Source: Magnetococcus sp. PR-3 (GTDB lineage Bacteria; Pseudomonadota; Magnetococcia; Magnetococcales; Magnetococcaceae). Taken from it: DNA of 64,000 nucleotides. The notes under the pieces are model-generated. The model did no database searches. It was not told the DNA's origin and saw nothing but the letters and a program-made list of their open reading frames with translations. This document shows, piece after piece, positions 25,925 to 34,176 of this stretch. How positions within the stretch are numbered: the stretch's first letter is position 1; each line of letters opens with the position of its first letter. The stretch is taken from contig NZ_JBAHUQ010000016.1 of the NCBI RefSeq assembly GCF_036689865.1, forward strand, positions 1 to 64,000. The letters are read 5' to 3'. The translations under genes were made by a program, and so were the position numbers.

Positions 25925-26034
25925 TGCAATTATGCAAAAGCCACCTCTGGCGTACTTTTCATGCCCTAAAAGGCTTTTTCTCTCTCTAAAAGCAAATGGA
26001 GGTTGGCTTTTGATTTGCATGTTGTGCAATTATG
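25925..26034. repeat. Small MITE-like element: direct repeat around inverted repeat
   Basis: TGCAATTATG occurs at 25925-25934 and 26025-26034. Inside, AAAAGCCACCTC (25936-25947) faces GAGGTTGGCTTTT (25999-26011), a 12-bp inverted repeat with one bulge. It could be a non-autonomous element of about 90 bp with a target-site duplication, or only a folded leader; the right inverted repeat is not flush with the direct repeat. Confidence 0.35.
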
Positions 26035-26111
26035 GTTTTTTGGTTTGTTTCGGGCTCTTATCTCCTCCTCTCAATGAAGAGAGGCTGAGCGGCTACTTTG
26101 AGAGCTGGTAT

Positions 26112-26138
26112 TAAGGTTTTTGGTTTGTGGACCGATAC
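26112..26138 (+). promoter_or_regulatory. FliA (sigma-28) promoter of the chemoreceptor gene
   Basis: TAAGGTTT at 26112-26119 (7/8 match to TAAAGTTT) is followed by exactly 11 nt and then ACCGATAC at 26131-26138 (6/8 match to GCCGATAA). This is the flagellar sigma-28 pattern, and it faces the methyl-accepting chemotaxis gene 138 nt downstream, a usual FliA target. Confidence 0.65.
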
Positions 26139-26275
26139 CTAAATATAAAGAAGCGTTCAAAAAGGTCATAGAATCACACAGGTATGATCCCCGCAGGTTT
26201 GGGTGGGGTAAGTGACACGTGTGTGGGCCGGCCAAAACGTATGACAGCCTCAACACCAGGAAAGAGGACCAAAGC

Positions 26276-28291
26276 GTGAGTGGACATTATAGACAGTTCA
26301 ACCTAAAAAGCCGTTTTGTTATGGGGTTTTTAGGGATGTCGGTGGTTGTCATCCTGTTTGGATTTTTTCAGCTTTCCATGACTCAAGGGCAGGTGGATGG
26401 CACCCATGAGCTAAAAGCCTATGGCAATAAAGCGGTTAAGCTGCACAAGATGCTGCAGAAGCTAGACGCCACCCAGCAGATCATCAGCCGGGCACTGGCA
26501 GGCGAAGATGCCGCTCAGCTTAAAGAGGAGCTAACGGGATTAGGCAAAGCTTCTCAAGCTCAGTTCAAGGCTTATCAGGCCATGCCCAACGAGGGCAAGC
26601 CCATTCGTTTAGCCAAAGCGGTCGGTAATCACTACCCCGCCTGCTTTACCGCCACATCCACCCTCATTGATACCATCAAAATTGGTGACCTGGGTGCCGT
26701 TAGTGCCCAAGCCAAAGTGGTACAGGAACATATTAAAGCCACCACAGTGGCCATTTTTCGTAACCTGACAGCCCTGGAAATTGCCCGTGATCATGCCGGT
26801 AAAGAGGCGGCCAAGTCAGCTCAAGCCACACGCTGGTTAACCATCATCGCCATTATGGGCGCTCTGTTGTTGGTTGGTGGCCTCTCCTTCTATGTTATGA
26901 ACAACGTGCTTAAGCGTCTGGGGGGCGACCCTGAAGAACTGGCCAAGCGTGCATGGGAGTTCTCTGAGGGGGATCTCACCATCTTTGGTAAAGATGGCCG
27001 GGATGCTTCGGGTATCGATCAAGCGTTGAATAAAATGGCAGCCAACATTGGTCAGGTTTTAGGCCATGTCCGTGAAAGCGCTGGGGTACTGGCCGGTGTG
27101 GCCCAGGAACTGGCTGATACCGCCAATAGTATGCATGGCCATGCAGGCACCATGTCTGACAATGCCACCTCCACCGCCGATGAAGCGGAGAAGATGTCTA
27201 TTGAAATGGACAACATCGCGGTTGCCTCAGACCACGCCAGTCAAAAAATGGATACCATCGCCTCCTTTGCTCAAGATACCAGCGGCAATATGGAGAACAT
27301 CTCCCAAGCGGCGGATGAAGCCAGCCACAATCTCTCCACCGTGGTTGATTCTTCCGACTCCGCCAGCGTCACCATGCAGGCGATCCAGGGTGCGGCTGAT
27401 CGTTCCAGTGAGGATATCCGTAACGTCAACGCCTCGGTTCAAACCATGAGCCAGTCGTTGGAAGAGATTCGCAAACAGTGTGAAGTTGCTTCTCGGGAAT
27501 CCAGCGAAGCCAGCGGTTATGCCAAAGAGAACCAACAGGCCATGGATAACCTCACCACCTCCGCTCGGGAGATTGGTAAGGTTCTGGAGCTGATTAACGA
27601 TATTGCCGAACAGACCAACATGCTGGCACTGAACGCTTCCATTGAAGCGGCCGGTGCGGGTGATGCAGGTAAAGGCTTTGCGGTGGTGGCCAATGAGGTG
27701 AAGGATCTGGCCGGTAAAACCACCGAAGCAACCCAGATGATCGCTGCCCAGATTGATGACATCCAAGATAATACCGCGGCGGTGGAACGCATGATCGGCC
27801 GGGTAACCGATGTGATCGTAAACCTGGAAAAATCCAACGTGGGCATTAACCGCTCGGTGGATGAACAGGGTTACACCTTGCAGGATATCACCCAAGCCAT
27901 GTCCGAGGCCTCGGAAGAGACCGAAGCGGTCACCAGCCAGGTGGGTTCTGCCTCAGATGGCATGCAGGATGTCAGCCGCAACATCACCGACATTTCAAGC
28001 GGCATCGCCCATGTGACCAACAATGTGGCCGAAGCATCCGGGCACATGGCTGAAATGGCCAACAATGTACGCCTGGCCTACGCGACCAATGCTGAAATCT
28101 CCAACCAGCTCACCATGGCGGCCAACATCTCCCGGGCCATCAGCGGCACCATGCAAGAGGTTAAAGACTCTGCAGGAGAGGTCAACAACGTCAGTGAACG
28201 TATTAATGAACTCTCTGAACAGGTCTTTGCCATTACAGAAGAGCTCAACTACATCATTCAGCTCTTTAAAATGCATGAAGATGATGAGTAA
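26276..28291 (+). CDS. Methyl-accepting chemotaxis protein
   Basis: A transmembrane chemoreceptor. TM1 lies near residues 14-36 and TM2 near 185-208 of the 671-residue form. The periplasmic part is all-helical (4-helix-bundle type). A HAMP-like segment ([24 protein letters not shown]) and a long cytoplasmic signalling coiled coil follow. The hairpin tip reads [33 protein letters not shown]. The usual EAARAGE is EAAGAGD here, a change at a highly conserved Arg. There is no NWETF-type tail. The frame opens at 26219, but a GTG at 26276 preceded by AGAGGA is the better start. A sigma-28-like promoter precedes it and a terminator follows. The ligand is unknown. Confidence 0.92.
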   Translation: MSGHYRQFNLKSRFVMGFLGMSVVVILFGFFQLSMTQGQVDGTHELKAYGNKAVKLHKMLQKLDATQQIISRALAGEDAAQLKEELTGLGKASQAQFKAYQAMPNEGKPIRLAKAVGNHYPACFTATSTLIDTIKIGDLGAVSAQAKVVQEHIKATTVAIFRNLTALEIARDHAGKEAAKSAQATRWLTIIAIMGALLLVGGLSFYVMNNVLKRLGGDPEELAKRAWEFSEGDLTIFGKDGRDASGIDQALNKMAANIGQVLGHVRESAGVLAGVAQELADTANSMHGHAGTMSDNATSTADEAEKMSIEMDNIAVASDHASQKMDTIASFAQDTSGNMENISQAADEASHNLSTVVDSSDSASVTMQAIQGAADRSSEDIRNVNASVQTMSQSLEEIRKQCEVASRESSEASGYAKENQQAMDNLTTSAREIGKVLELINDIAEQTNMLALNASIEAAGAGDAGKGFAVVANEVKDLAGKTTEATQMIAAQIDDIQDNTAAVERMIGRVTDVIVNLEKSNVGINRSVDEQGYTLQDITQAMSEASEETEAVTSQVGSASDGMQDVSRNITDISSGIAHVTNNVAEASGHMAEMANNVRLAYATNAEISNQLTMAANISRAISGTMQEVKDSAGEVNNVSERINELSEQVFAITEELNYIIQLFKMHEDDE

Positions 28292-28316
28292 ACCGACCCG
28301 GTTTCGACGGTAAGTT

Positions 28317-28351
28317 CAAAAAAACCCGCTTTGCAGAAGGCGGGTTTTTTT
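28317..28351 (+). terminator. Terminator of chemoreceptor gene
   Basis: A7 then CCCGCTTT...AAGGCGGG with T7, 26 nt past the stop codon. Confidence 0.85.
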
Positions 28352-28594
28352 ATGTGCCTAACCCGTCCCAACCACCCGTGAAGTCGGATGCACAGCCTAT
28401 CCGCAGCCGCCTACTACTGTAGCGCCCCCCCTCTCCTGCGCCTCTCTTTCTCGCCCATGAGGCACCGGTGAGAGCCCCTATACGATCCACAGACAAGGTC
28501 AGACATGGATTAGCCTATACATCCAGGGCTCTCCTTACCCTGGCCAGAGAGACGTTAGGCGCGGAACGAGACAGAGCATCCATCGCACGCCCCC
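28352..28594. other. Gene-free stretch between MCP and SapC-like genes
   Basis: No convincing gene is present. A short + strand frame from 28468 runs through the next terminator and lacks a ribosome site, so it is not counted. Confidence 0.6.
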
Positions 28595-28635
28595 AAAAAA
28601 AAGGCCCCGATTTCCAGGAAATCGGGGCCTTTTTT
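28595..28635. terminator. Strong bidirectional terminator
   Basis: AAGGCCCCGATTTCC / GGAAATCGGGGCCTT is a 15-bp perfect stem with a 3-nt loop, A-run left and T-run right. It lies 19 nt past the stop of the leftward SapC-like gene. Confidence 0.92.
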
Positions 28636-28654
28636 ACAGACATGAACCAACTGT

Positions 28655-29401
28655 TCAGCTTTTTTCTAACCATTTGTGCCGCAGCTGGGCCAAGCGGTTA
28701 AAGTTATCCAACGAGAGCAAATGTGCGTGGATTAACCGTAGATAACCACTTTTTAGCCACTGGTGAGTCAGCTCAGCCGTTAAGGCATGGAAACGATTTT
28801 CATCCACCCGGAACATCTGCACATGGGTTTCATTCCCCCCCCCAACATGCATTTCAATCAGCAGCTTATGTTCCTCTAAAGCTTGGATGAAACGATCCCC
28901 CTTGGGTTTCATCTCCTCCATCTCCATAAGCAGCTTGTTTATGTAGTTCCAAGCCGGTGTATCTTTACCACGATAATCAATATAGGGCCGATCGTTGGAC
29001 TCAAGCATCTCTTCATCAACACAGACAATACGTTGATGAGAGGGCTGCCCGTCGGCGGTCTTACCGCGTTTTAGGCGTACCAGGCAGAAAGGGTGACTGC
29101 GTACATAGGCTGGCACATAATAGGGCTTGCGCCAGTTACCTTTACGGGAAATAAAGATATTCTCATTCTGCTTAATACCCGTTATTACCATGGGTACCAA
29201 GGGCTGCCCAGTCGCATTACGCGCAAACACGATGGGATAATCACGGCAGGCTGAGAAAAACTCACTCAAAGAGAGCCGAACCGTCGGCATCGTCAAGGCA
29301 AACGCATAGGAACCCACCTTCACGCCCAACCCACGATGGCGCACCCGATCGAGCGGACGCACTGGTCCAAAGCCCGGTGGTGAAGGCCACTGTGTGGTCA
29401 T
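28655..29401 (-). CDS. SapC-family protein
   Basis: A 248-residue protein similar to the SapC family (PF07277), first linked to the S-layer locus of Campylobacter. The recognisable core runs from about 35 to 150: LSEFFSACRDYPIVFAR, PLVPMVITGIKQNENIFIS and YVPAYVRSHPFCLVR, which are family-typical words. No signal peptide or membrane helix is seen. SapC proteins often lie near TonB receptors or cupin/tryptophan halogenase genes in other bacteria, but here the gene stands alone between a chemoreceptor and an ArdA-like gene. The function of the family is poorly known; the call is by family only. Confidence 0.75.
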   Translation of the reverse strand: MTTQWPSPPGFGPVRPLDRVRHRGLGVKVGSYAFALTMPTVRLSLSEFFSACRDYPIVFARNATGQPLVPMVITGIKQNENIFISRKGNWRKPYYVPAYVRSHPFCLVRLKRGKTADGQPSHQRIVCVDEEMLESNDRPYIDYRGKDTPAWNYINKLLMEMEEMKPKGDRFIQALEEHKLLIEMHVGGGNETHVQMFRVDENRFHALTAELTHQWLKSGYLRLIHAHLLSLDNFNRLAQLRHKWLEKS

Positions 29402-29620
29402 GAATGCCCTCCTTATCTTCCAGCAACATCAATCGAATAGTCTAATGAAAGCGTCGAAAAGCCAAGCTTCATTCAGTTGTACCCAATCGAAACAAGAATG
29501 GGTACCCTTTTCTTTTCGTCCCGTTTATCGAACTTCACCCCATGATAAACGATCACTTAGCCTTCTCTCCTACTTAACGGTTAAAAAGGCGTAAACCTTA
29601 ACCGCACTTTTCATTTTGTA

Positions 29621-30211
29621 TTATAATTCTGGCGGGTTCATCACCACCCACTCCATCCCTTCGAACTGGAAGATCACCAGCTCACCCCGATCGAGCCAAT
29701 CGTGGGCCATACGCCCCCAATCGATATAGTGTACAAAAGGTTCCGGGATCTGCTCAAGCTCCCCACGGATCTCATGCATCTCTTCCATCACATCGGCTGC
29801 ATCCCCGGCAAGAATCTCCAGCTTTTCGATATGATCCAGCGACTCAGGCAGGCTACGACTACGGAAAACACGCCAAAAATAGAGCGCAGCACGTTGCGGC
29901 TGTTTAAGTTGGCGCAACTGCTGGAACCATAAAACCAGCCCATCCAGGTCCAGTTCAAGCATCTCAAAAAAATCTTCGTGTACACCCTCCAGATAGCTGA
30001 TCTCCAGCTCTTCCATGGGGGCAGGCACCAGTTGCAGAGCCTGGGAAGGTTCCGCCCCCTGGGCTTCATCCGCCTCTTGCTGGGCCTGGGCGGCATTTCT
30101 GGCAATTTGCGCCAGTCTGGCCTGCAGACTCTGCAGCTCCTCTAAAGAGCTCACAATGACCGGACCATCCAGCCCACCACCTTTAACAACAATCTGCTCA
30201 TGCACGTCCAT
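29621..30211 (-). CDS. ArdA-like acidic protein (possible DNA mimic)
   Basis: A 196-residue, strongly acidic protein. The last 100 residues follow the pattern of ArdA antirestriction domains: a helix QRAALYFWRVF, an acidic stretch ending DAADVMEEM, then EIPEP-like IPEPFVHYIDWGRMAHDWL and a closing beta region (LVIFQFEGMEWVVM). ArdA proteins mimic bent B-DNA and block type I restriction enzymes. Here the N-terminal 70 residues are a Gln/Ala-rich coiled region not typical of ArdA. No plasmid, phage or restriction gene is nearby, so a chromosomal regulatory role is also possible. The similarity is from reading alone and is moderate. Confidence 0.45.
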   Translation of the reverse strand: MDVHEQIVVKGGGLDGPVIVSSLEELQSLQARLAQIARNAAQAQQEADEAQGAEPSQALQLVPAPMEELEISYLEGVHEDFFEMLELDLDGLVLWFQQLRQLKQPQRAALYFWRVFRSRSLPESLDHIEKLEILAGDAADVMEEMHEIRGELEQIPEPFVHYIDWGRMAHDWLDRGELVIFQFEGMEWVVMNPPEL

Positions 30212-30332
30212 GGTTTCACCCTATGCTGAATAATCTTTTTATGTACGCCCCAAGGGTAACACTCTCACATCAGAAGAGAAAAGGTGACATGTCGGGCACG
30301 GGTTTTGCTTTTTCCATTCTCAGAGACGACAG

Positions 30333-30358
30333 GGTGTCTTCGCCTTGACACCTTTTTT
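30333..30358 (+). promoter_or_regulatory. Terminator-like hairpin in gapR leader
   Basis: GGTGTC-TTCGCCTT-GACACC followed by TTTTTT ends 20 nt before the gapR ATG. No + strand gene lies just upstream, so it sits in the gapR leader and could attenuate transcription or just fold. Confidence 0.45.
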
Positions 30359-30378
30359 CCATTGAAGGAGTGTAAACC

Positions 30379-30654
30379 ATGACTGCAGCACTGACCGTGG
30401 AACCCACCACCGAAGATGCCCAAGGCATTGCCGGTGAAGTTCTGATCCAATACATTGACCGCATTGAACGCCTGGAAGAAGAGAAATCCGGTATCGCTGA
30501 AGATATCCGTGATGTCTATGCAGAAGCCAAAGGTACCGGCTTTGACGCCAAGGTAATCCGTGAGCTGGTCAAATTACGTAAAATGGAACAGCATGAGCTT
30601 GATGAAAAAGAGATGCTGCTGCATCTATACCGTCAAGCCATTGGTATGGGTTAA
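30379..30654 (+). CDS. gapR: GapR/DUF2312 nucleoid-associated protein
   Basis: A 91-residue helical protein of the GapR (DUF2312) family. In Caulobacter it binds overtwisted AT-rich DNA ahead of forks and transcription units and helps topoisomerases. The family core is visible: IAGEVLIQYIDRIERLEEEKSGIAEDIRDVYAEAKGTGFDAKVIRELVKLRK in sequence, of which RIERLEEEK and AKGTGFD are hallmarks. The length is typical. A good AAGGAG site precedes the ATG. It is adjacent to hup (HU) on the other strand, so two nucleoid proteins lie together. A terminator-like hairpin stands in its leader. Confidence 0.9.
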   Translation: MTAALTVEPTTEDAQGIAGEVLIQYIDRIERLEEEKSGIAEDIRDVYAEAKGTGFDAKVIRELVKLRKMEQHELDEKEMLLHLYRQAIGMG

Positions 30655-30745
30655 TCCCCCCTCAACACACGCTGTCTTGTGGGGATCCGTCGTTTAACCG
30701 CGATGCCCAGCCCCAGACAGCGGGTGTGAGCCCTGGTTTGGGCAT

Positions 30746-30781
30746 AAAAAAGCCGCCGCTGGAATACAGCGGCGGCTTTTT
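30746..30781. terminator. Bidirectional terminator (gapR / hup)
   Basis: AAAAAAGCCGCCGCTG / CAGCGGCGGC with T5 and a 5-nt loop, between convergent gapR and hup. Confidence 0.92.
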
Positions 30782-30802
30782 CTTGGAGAATCTCGCAGGA
30801 GA

Positions 30803-31078
30803 TTAACCGTTCACCTTCTCACGCAGGGCCTGACCAGCCTTGAAGCGGATGGTGCGGCTTGCAGAGATCTGGATTTTCTCACCAGTTTGAGGATTACGAC
30901 CCTCACGCGCGGCACGCTCACCAACAGAGAAGGTACCAAAGCCCAGCAGGCTTACAGTAGCACCTTGACCGAGGCTTTCACTGACGGCTTCCAGAGTAGC
31001 AGCTACGGCACGACCAGCATCAGCTTGGCTCATGTTGGTTTTGTCTGCGACGATTTTTTTCAGTTCACCAAGATTCAT
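30803..31078 (-). CDS. hup: HU-family DNA-binding protein
   Basis: A 91-residue histone-like HU subunit. It begins MNLGELKKIVADKTNMSQADAGRA, and the beta-arm and signature region GFGTFSVGERAAREGRNPQTGEKI is intact, including the Pro that intercalates in DNA. HU bends DNA and shapes the nucleoid. A strong GGAGG site precedes the start. The long non-coding region upstream (to 31426) must contain its promoter, which I could not pick out with confidence. Confidence 0.95.
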   Translation of the reverse strand: MNLGELKKIVADKTNMSQADAGRAVAATLEAVSESLGQGATVSLLGFGTFSVGERAAREGRNPQTGEKIQISASRTIRFKAGQALREKVNG

Positions 31079-31426
31079 TGTTCACTTCCTCCTTGAGAGG
31101 CCAAAAGGCCGACGGGAACCCACAACCGGATCATTACTCACCCCCCCATGGAAAAGCCAGGATTTTTCCAAACAGAAAGGGGGAGCTTTAAAGGGAATAG
31201 GCGGTCTGCTATACCCCGCAGGCCACCATAATGCTGCGTTTTATTACCCATAGGAGCATTGCATCCCAAGGCTTATCAGCGCAATATGAAGATATTGAGG
31301 GGCTTTTTGCAAGGGATCTTTTGCAACGAACAGGTTTTTTTAGTCGTTTGCCTACTTTTTTGACAAAACAGAGCCCCAAATGTAACCAAATCGTGCAAAA
31401 AGCACGTCCGAGACAGGAAGTTAGGT
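31079..31426. other. 348-bp divergent intergenic region (hup / manC)
   Basis: This non-coding region holds the ribosome site of hup at one end and AGGAAG before manC at the other. A TTGACA at 31359-31364 faces manC but has no good -10 partner. Nothing else is recognised. Confidence 0.6.
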
Positions 31427-32851
31427 ATGTTGATACCCACAATTTTGGCAGGTGGTGGCGGTACCCGTCTGTGGCCCCTCTCCCGAGACCTCTACCCGAA
31501 GCAGTTTCATCACGGGTTAGGGGATGATCGCCCGCTGTTACAGCAAACAGCGGCGCGGGTACAGGGTTTGCCCAACTTGGCTGAGCCGGTGGTCATCTGC
31601 AACGAGCAACACCGCTTTATGGTGGAAGAGATGCTCCGCGAAGCTGGCACCCCCACCCAGGCTATTTTTTTGGAGCCCAAAGGGCGTAACACGGCCCCTG
31701 CCGCAGCCATAGCCGCCATGTATGCCCGGGCACAAGATAAAGATGCTCAGGTTCTCCTCATGCCTTCCGACCACCTGATTGGTGATCCCGAGGGCTTCCG
31801 AGCCACGGTGGCCCAAGGCATTCCCCATGCTGCCGAGGGCAAATTGGTCACCTTTGGCATTGTGCCGGACACGCCTAATACCGGTTATGGCTACATCCGC
31901 CGGGGAGAAGGGCTGGCCGATGGCGTCTACAACATTCTAAATTTTGCCGAAAAGCCAGACGTGGCCACGGCTGAATCCTACCTTGCCCAAGGGGATTACA
32001 GCTGGAACAGTGGCATCTTCCTGTTCCACGCCGGTTTCTTCCTGGAAACCCTGGCCCGGCTTGCCCCTGAAATGCATGACCGCTGCTTGGCCGCCTTTGA
32101 ATCCGCCCAGGAGGACCACGCTTTCACCCGTCTTGGCAAGCTGTTTTTGGATGTCCCTTCCGACTCTATCGACTATGCCGTGATGGAAAAAAGCCAAGAT
32201 GGGGTGGTTATTCCCATGGATGTCGGCTGGAATGACATGGGGGCCTGGAACGCCCTATGGGAGGTGGGGGATAAAGATGAGGATGGCAATATGATGGTTG
32301 GGGATACCCTACCCCTAGATACCTCAGACTCACTCATCTGGTCTTCCAGCCGTTTGGTGGCCACAGTGGGTGTTGAAAATCTGGCCATTGTCGAGACGGC
32401 AGATGCCATTCTGGTGGCCCGCAAAGATCGGGTTCAGGATGTCAAAAAAGTGGTTGAGCAACTTAAACTCGATAAACGTCATGAGTTTAGCCACCATAAT
32501 AAGGTCTACCGCCCTTGGGGTACCTTTACCCAGGTGGATGCCGGACCGCGTTTTCAAGTTAAGCGGATTATGGTCAAGCCAGGCGCCAAGCTCTCCTTAC
32601 AAATGCACTACCACCGCAGCGAACACTGGGTTGTGGTCAAAGGCACCGCCCTGGTCACCCGAGGGGAGGATGACATTTTGCTGAAAGAGAATGAGTCGAC
32701 CTACATTCCGTTGGGGGTAAAGCATAGCTTGGCCAACCCAGGGAAGATCCCACTGGAGATTATTGAGGTACAGAGCGGCCCCTATTTGGGAGAAGATGAT
32801 ATTGTGCGCTTTGAGGATATCTATGCGCGCCTAGATGATCATCAGAGCTAA
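31427..32851 (+). CDS. manC: Mannose-1-P guanylyltransferase / mannose-6-P isomerase
   Basis: A bifunctional type II enzyme of GDP-mannose synthesis (474 residues). The N-terminal nucleotidyltransferase has LAGGGGTRLWPLSRDLYPKQF (signature for GTP binding), GRNTAPA, MPSDHL and FAEKPD. The C-terminal cupin isomerase spans about 355-470 with QMHYHRSEHW metal ligands and PLGVKHSLANPG. It makes GDP-mannose for surface polysaccharides or LPS. The ATG has AGGAAG upstream. It is monocistronic, with a terminator 20 nt past the stop. It fits the glycan theme of the WecA-like/carbamoyltransferase genes but is not linked to them. Confidence 0.94.
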   Translation: MLIPTILAGGGGTRLWPLSRDLYPKQFHHGLGDDRPLLQQTAARVQGLPNLAEPVVICNEQHRFMVEEMLREAGTPTQAIFLEPKGRNTAPAAAIAAMYARAQDKDAQVLLMPSDHLIGDPEGFRATVAQGIPHAAEGKLVTFGIVPDTPNTGYGYIRRGEGLADGVYNILNFAEKPDVATAESYLAQGDYSWNSGIFLFHAGFFLETLARLAPEMHDRCLAAFESAQEDHAFTRLGKLFLDVPSDSIDYAVMEKSQDGVVIPMDVGWNDMGAWNALWEVGDKDEDGNMMVGDTLPLDTSDSLIWSSSRLVATVGVENLAIVETADAILVARKDRVQDVKKVVEQLKLDKRHEFSHHNKVYRPWGTFTQVDAGPRFQVKRIMVKPGAKLSLQMHYHRSEHWVVVKGTALVTRGEDDILLKENESTYIPLGVKHSLANPGKIPLEIIEVQSGPYLGEDDIVRFEDIYARLDDHQS

Positions 32852-32871
32852 AACAGGCTAGCTTTACGGTC

Positions 32872-32912
32872 AAAAAAAGCCCCCATAGCAATCTGCTGTG
32901 GGGGCTTTTTTC
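32872..32912. terminator. Bidirectional terminator (manC / CNNM operon)
   Basis: GCCCCCA...TGGGGGC stem with A7 left and T6 right, between convergent stops at 32851 and 32935. It ends both manC and the long lepA operon. Confidence 0.88.
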
Positions 32913-32934
32913 TTTTCAATTTACCTCTTATCTA

Positions 32935-34173
32935 TCAGAAAGATATCTTCACTTCCTGAATCATCTTACGGGTGGCTTTTTCGACCGTAAAGGTCATTTT
33001 CTGGTAAGTAAGGGTTTGGCCGGGCTGTGGGATATCCTCCAGCCGTTCCAGCATAAAACCACCCAGTGTCTCATAACTGCCGTCAGGCAGTGCCACGCCG
33101 ATATGCTCTTTTAACGCCACAATATCCATACTGGCACTGACAATAAAGGTATTGGCATTCAGCTTTTGCACCCAGCGGGGGGATTGCTCTTTGCTGTCAT
33201 ACTCATCTTCAATATCCCCAACCACACGCTCCAGAATATCCTCCAGCGTCATAATACCCTGGGACCCACCAAACTCCCCAACCACCACCGCAACATGCTC
33301 GCCACTCTTACGGAACTCAACCAAAAGATCTTCTACTGGTTTAGACATGGGCACAAACGGTACAGGCCGGATAAAAGGGGCAATGGACCCATCTTTAGGT
33401 TGCCCCAACAGATCCAAACCACTGACATGACCAATCAGGTTATCCACCCGGCCCGCATAAATGGGCAGACGGGTGTGACCATTTTGGGCACAGAGATCCA
33501 AGGCTTCACCACAGGTTGCTGTACGGGGAATGGAGATCACATGAATCAGGGGAATCATAATATCCCGCGCCCGCAGTTCATTAAACTTGAACATACGGCG
33601 AATCATGGTTTTTTCCTCTTGCTGCACATCCCCATCTTCAGAGCCGGGCATTTGCAACATCATGTCGAGCTCTTCACGCAAAGTATAAGGGTTCCGCTCG
33701 TTACCACGTCCGATCATAGAGGTAATCAAACGGGTTAGCAGGGTAAAGACCAAAAGCACCGGGAAGAAGAGTATAGACGCCCCTTTAAGGATAAAAATCA
33801 CCTTGGGGGTCATGGTGTCGGCATGCTCTTGGAAAATACTTTTGGGGACAATTTCCCCCAAAACCCAAATAAGCGGGGCCACAAACAAAATGGCCACCCA
33901 CCCTTTGCCTTCACCCAACCACTGGGTGGCCAGCAGTGTGGCCAGTGTGGTGTTACTAACAATGGCAATATTGGTGCCCACCAAAGTTGTGGCCAGTAGC
34001 CACTCTGGTTTTTCCAGCATATCCAACGCCAAACGCGCACCCCGGCTGCCTTTGGCTGCCTGATGGCGTAACTTCAGTTTATCCGCATTGACCACACCAA
34101 TTTCAGAACCGGAGAAAAAGGCCTCCATCAGTAGGAACATGGCCATCAACATCAGAATAAGAGAACTATCCAC
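32935..34173 (-). CDS. CNNM/CorC (HlyC) family protein, first paralogue
   Basis: A 412-residue protein with an N-terminal CNNM/DUF21 domain (about four membrane helices in 1-170), a pair of CBS domains (about 205-335) that sense adenine nucleotides, and a C-terminal CorC_HlyC domain (about 345-412, YETLGGFMLERLEDIPQPG). Such proteins take part in Mg2+/Co2+ export or transport. The GEIVPKSI word of the family is present near residue 110. It is the last gene of the lepA operon and follows a second CNNM gene after 3 nt, so the two may form a heteromer. The ion is not deducible from sequence. Confidence 0.87.
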   Translation of the reverse strand: MDSSLILMLMAMFLLMEAFFSGSEIGVVNADKLKLRHQAAKGSRGARLALDMLEKPEWLLATTLVGTNIAIVSNTTLATLLATQWLGEGKGWVAILFVAPLIWVLGEIVPKSIFQEHADTMTPKVIFILKGASILFFPVLLVFTLLTRLITSMIGRGNERNPYTLREELDMMLQMPGSEDGDVQQEEKTMIRRMFKFNELRARDIMIPLIHVISIPRTATCGEALDLCAQNGHTRLPIYAGRVDNLIGHVSGLDLLGQPKDGSIAPFIRPVPFVPMSKPVEDLLVEFRKSGEHVAVVVGEFGGSQGIMTLEDILERVVGDIEDEYDSKEQSPRWVQKLNANTFIVSASMDIVALKEHIGVALPDGSYETLGGFMLERLEDIPQPGQTLTYQKMTFTVEKATRKMIQEVKISF

Positions 34174-34176
34174 CTT

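Larger units (their letters stand above)
25589..26275. other. AT-rich divergent intergenic region (fadL-like / MCP)
   Basis: This is a 687-bp stretch with no credible gene and more A+T than the surroundings. It contains a small inverted-repeat element flanked by a 10-bp direct repeat (25925-26034) and a FliA-type promoter (26112-26138). I see nothing else. Confidence 0.7.

Noticed and set aside
28468-28701. 77-codon + strand frame
   Set aside because: It runs through a strong terminator and into the end of the SapC-like gene, and no ribosome site is present.
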